This document shows, piece after piece, positions 49,142-51,740 of a stretch of DNA of 51,740 nt. The translations under genes were made by a program, and so were the position numbers. The notes beneath the pieces were generated by a model. That model was not told where the DNA came from, ran no database searches, and saw only the letters and a program-made list of their open reading frames with translations. The number at the start of each line of letters is the position of its first letter. The first letter of the stretch is position 1. The DNA comes from UBA5314 sp964635975 (GTDB lineage Bacteria > Bacillota > Syntrophomonadia > Syntrophomonadales > Syntrophomonadaceae), in contig CAZWPO010000020.1 of the NCBI GenBank assembly GCA_964635975.1, positions 1 through 51,740 on the forward strand. The letters are read 5' to 3'.

Positions 49142-51622
49142 ATGATAAAACTGGAAAAGTCGGAAGTCTATCCTTTTCACCGGATAGCTAAGCATTCTTC
49201 TTCACATCGCCGACGCTGGTATAACCGTACTCAGGGAATCAGGACATACTTTTCGCATTGGCCGGAAATCACCTTCAAAAAGGATAAGGTGCAGGAGTTA
49301 ATCCACGCGGCTCTGTTGAGAGAAAATATTCTTCTGGCCGGGGTCGCGGCGATATTTGCGCGGGCGTTTATTCTAGGAGAGTTGCTTCCATTCATTTTTG
49401 CCTTTATAGCAGCTTTTGGCCGGAAAGACGGCCTCCGGCAGGCGCTGCTGGCGCTCGGTGCAGTAGTTGGATTTTGCTCGGTATTGAGCGGTTTTGACCT
49501 GTGGTTAAACATAATAACCATGGCGGCCCTAATAGCCGCCCTGAATAAGGCGAAAATACCTGAGCCTCATGCCTGGTGGGGAATTCCGGTTTTGACCAGC
49601 ACCTTAATATTTGTGGTAAAGATACTGGTTTTTCTAAAAAATGACTTTACGCTTTATACAGGTATGGTTATTGTCTTTGAATCACTCATCAGTGGAGTCC
49701 TTACTTTTGTAGCCATGGTAGCCGTTGAAGTGATCGATGATCGCAAACACCTGTCCAGTTTTACTTTTGAGGACCGAGCCGCATTTATGGTCCTGGGAAT
49801 CGGCCTGGTGATGGGTCTTAACAATGTTCATATACTGGGTTTAAGTGTCGGGGGGGTCCTCTGCCGGGTCGGAATCCTGCTGGCCGCTTATCTATGGGGG
49901 AGCGGAGCGGGCACCATGGTTGGGGTCATGGCCGGGATCATTCCCTCTATATCTTCGAGGATATTTGCCCAGAGCATTGGCATGTATGCCATATCCGGCC
50001 TTTTAGCCGGGCTTTTTAGAAATTTCGGACCTCTGGGCAGTATTATTGGCTTTATGCTCGGCAATCTTGCTTTGTCTATGTTTATAAGCGAGGACCAGGC
50101 GGCCATGATGGGCATATGGGAGACGGGTATCGCCGCTCTGCTCTTCTTCATACTACCTTCACGCTGGAAGGAAGCTATGGCTGTTGAATCCCTGGGGCCG
50201 TTTAATAGTGTTGAAGCCAGGCAAATGCAGCTGGCAGCATCTCAATTGGAGGACATAACCCGCAACCGCATGCAGGATCTGGTGCATATTTTTGAAGAAA
50301 TGAGCTCCACTCTTCTTCAGGCAAAAGCACCCGATAAGAATCAGCAATCCTATTTAGCTTTGCTCTACGATGAATTATCGGGTGGATTTTGTTCGTCCTG
50401 CCCCCGCCATCAGCGCTGCTGGGATAGGGAGATTTACGAAACATCCCGGGAGCTTTTAGACATTTTTTCACTGGCCGAACAGGGAGGCATTATCAAGGAA
50501 GAGAATATTCCTGGCCATTTTAAGAAAAGGTGTCTAAAAACCAGGGAACTGCTGCAGGAAATAAACCGTCTTTTTGACAGCCTGCGAATTAATGAATATT
50601 GGGCCGAACGTTTCCGCGAGTCCAGGCAACTGGTATCTATGCAGTTGAAAGGGGTAAGTCAAGTTATCAAAAATTTGCTGGAGGAAATGGGAGCACAGGC
50701 GATTTTAAATCTGGAAGTGCGTCAGGCAGTTATAAAAGAAATGAACCGACTGGGAATTAAAGTGCGTGATGTCAGCGTTCTCGAACAAGGCGAACGTCAA
50801 CTTCTCTTAACTATGGATGCCGAGAGCTGTTCAGACGGGGCTTATTGTGAACATTACATAGAACCAGCCGTTTCTGCCATGCTGGGGGAAAAACTGGTGA
50901 TAACAGAAAAAAAGTGTCCCCGCAACCGTCAGAGCTCATGCCAGGTGGTCTTTTCCAGGGGGTTCGTCTTCCGGGTGTGGAGCGGGGCTGCCCAGATGGG
51001 GAAGGAATCTGTCTGTGGGGATAGTTTTACTATCGCCACATTGAAGCAGGGCAAACAGCTGATCGCCTTAAGCGATGGTATGGGTGTGGGAGAAAAAGCC
51101 TGGAGAGAAAGCCAGGCAGCGGTTCGTCTTTTAGAAAACCTGCTTGCCAGTGGGTTTGACCAGGCCACTACTCTGAAAACAATCAACTCTATGCTGCTAT
51201 TAAGGTCCAACGCTGAGAGTTTCGCTACTCTGGATATGGCCATGCTGGATCTATACTCAGGCGAAGTCGATTTTATCAAGATAGGAAGCGCGCCCTCATA
51301 TATTAAACAGGGTAGAAAAATCTCCACCATTGTTTCGACTTCACCGCCTATAGGTATTCTTGAAGATATAGACCTGGTCAGCGAACGGCGCCAGCTCAAG
51401 ATAGGGGAGATACTGGTTATGGTAAGTGACGGGGTTTTGGAAACTCCCCGCAAGGGATCGGGGGATAACTGGATACCAGGGTACCTGGCATCGCTTAATG
51501 AAAGCGATCCGCAAATGATTGCGGAACTGCTGATACAGAAAGCTCTGGGCCTCTGCCGGGGCAATCCAGCCGATGATATGACGGTAATATGCGCGGTACT
51601 GGAATACAGCCAGGATGAATAA
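49142..51622 (+). CDS. spoIIE: stage II sporulation protein E (PP2C phosphatase)
   Basis: Septum-located serine phosphatase that dephosphorylates SpoIIAA and so releases sigma-F in the forespore. The 826-residue protein has an N-terminal basic stretch, about ten membrane helices (about 55-335), a central regulatory region, and a C-terminal PP2C domain (about 595-820) with metal-binding aspartates D627 (C-G-D-S-F) and D645 (S-D-G-M-G). A cysteine-rich segment (C-S-S-C-P-R-H-Q-R-C-W) near 415-430, visible here, is typical of the family linker. GGAGATGGGGG precedes the ATG. Confidence 0.95.
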   Translation: MIKLEKSEVYPFHRIAKHSSSHRRRWYNRTQGIRTYFSHWPEITFKKDKVQELIHAALLRENILLAGVAAIFARAFILGELLPFIFAFIAAFGRKDGLRQALLALGAVVGFCSVLSGFDLWLNIITMAALIAALNKAKIPEPHAWWGIPVLTSTLIFVVKILVFLKNDFTLYTGMVIVFESLISGVLTFVAMVAVEVIDDRKHLSSFTFEDRAAFMVLGIGLVMGLNNVHILGLSVGGVLCRVGILLAAYLWGSGAGTMVGVMAGIIPSISSRIFAQSIGMYAISGLLAGLFRNFGPLGSIIGFMLGNLALSMFISEDQAAMMGIWETGIAALLFFILPSRWKEAMAVESLGPFNSVEARQMQLAASQLEDITRNRMQDLVHIFEEMSSTLLQAKAPDKNQQSYLALLYDELSGGFCSSCPRHQRCWDREIYETSRELLDIFSLAEQGGIIKEENIPGHFKKRCLKTRELLQEINRLFDSLRINEYWAERFRESRQLVSMQLKGVSQVIKNLLEEMGAQAILNLEVRQAVIKEMNRLGIKVRDVSVLEQGERQLLLTMDAESCSDGAYCEHYIEPAVSAMLGEKLVITEKKCPRNRQSSCQVVFSRGFVFRVWSGAAQMGKESVCGDSFTIATLKQGKQLIALSDGMGVGEKAWRESQAAVRLLENLLASGFDQATTLKTINSMLLLRSNAESFATLDMAMLDLYSGEVDFIKIGSAPSYIKQGRKISTIVSTSPPIGILEDIDLVSERRQLKIGEILVMVSDGVLETPRKGSGDNWIPGYLASLNESDPQMIAELLIQKALGLCRGNPADDMTVICAVLEYSQDE

Positions 51623-51655
51623 TTGTGGAGCCAGGGTCAAGGGCAGGCGTCACAT

Positions 51656-51688
51656 TTGTCAGATAAACAAGATAGGAGAGTCTATAAT
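51656..51688 (+). promoter_or_regulatory. possible promoter for the gene beyond the window
   Basis: TTGTCA (51656-51661) and TATAAT (51683-51688) with a 21-bp spacer; no 17-bp -35 is visible. The following gene lies outside; in Bacillus-like order tilS or a kinase gene follows spoIIE. Confidence 0.35.
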
Positions 51689-51740
51689 AGTGTATTGAAA
51701 AGAGTTTTGTCTTCAGATGGGAGACCAGTTACAAGCTCCT

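Noticed and set aside
1..51740. CRISPR arrays, tRNA or rRNA genes, prophage or complete insertion sequences
   Set aside because: None was seen: no regularly spaced repeats, no cloverleaf-like sequences noted, and no transposase, integrase or phage genes.

Overview
The window reads as an origin-proximal chromosome segment of an endospore-forming, anaerobic-type Firmicute (class Clostridia; a Syntrophomonas-like lineage is my best guess, not proven). The gene order from a sigma-G inhibitor (gin/csfB) to spoIIE follows the Bacillus subtilis csfB-yaaO-tmk-yaaR-holB-yaaT-yabA-yabB-rsmI-abrB-metS-tatD-yabE-ksgA-veg-ispE-glmU-prs-ctc-pth-fin-mfd-spoVT-yabM-mazG-yabO-yabP-yabQ-divIC-yabR-spoIIE block almost gene for gene. 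It departs from it by a few losses and two large insertions. No rRNA, tRNA, CRISPR array, prophage or intact insertion sequence was seen.

Layout. 1-1223: a thioesterase and gin. 1269-7438: a tight operon for dTMP kinase, DNA polymerase III delta', RicT, YabA and RNA methyltransferases. abrB (minus) diverges from metG at about 7.7-8.1 kb. 8072-14868: metG, tatD, yabE, a spore lipoprotein, rsmA, a YkuK-like protein and veg behind two near-consensus sigma-A promoters. 14987-23703: an accessory island, probably spore-surface related, with three glycosyltransferases, a DNRLRE protein, a patatin and several unknowns; it sits where small spore-protein genes lie in Bacillus. 23931-34922: spoIIR, ispE, a GntR regulator, a nucleotidyltransferase, glmU, prs, rplY/ctc, pth, fin and mfd. 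34936-41687 (minus): a germinant-receptor operon ordered B-A-C-x-C-x-B. 42033-51622: spoVT, a SpoVB-like flippase, mazG, hup, hslR, yabP, yabQ, a small HTH gene, divIC, yabR, ppx and spoIIE.

How the genes work together. Housekeeping replication, translation and cell-wall precursor genes are interleaved with regulators of each sporulation compartment: SpoIIE (activates sigma-F), Fin (inhibits sigma-F), SpoIIR (signals sigma-E activation), YabP/YabQ (mother cell, sigma-E), Gin (inhibits sigma-G), SpoVT (sigma-G modulator) and the Ger receptor. Candidate promoters of the matching classes are visible: sigma-F before spoIIR, sigma-E before yabP, sigma-G before spoVT, and a 21-bp-spaced promoter before spoIIE.

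The most unusual item is a 152-153 bp dispersed element present three times (12241-12393 minus, 22748-22899 plus, 30609-30760 plus). It has about 16-bp imperfect terminal inverted repeats and a foldable interior with a compensatory change. In two copies it is bracketed by 23-bp perfect direct repeats, each of which is itself a terminator hairpin and differs between loci. Removing the core and one repeat restores a normal terminator, so this looks like a MITE-like element that inserts at intrinsic terminators and duplicates the hairpin.
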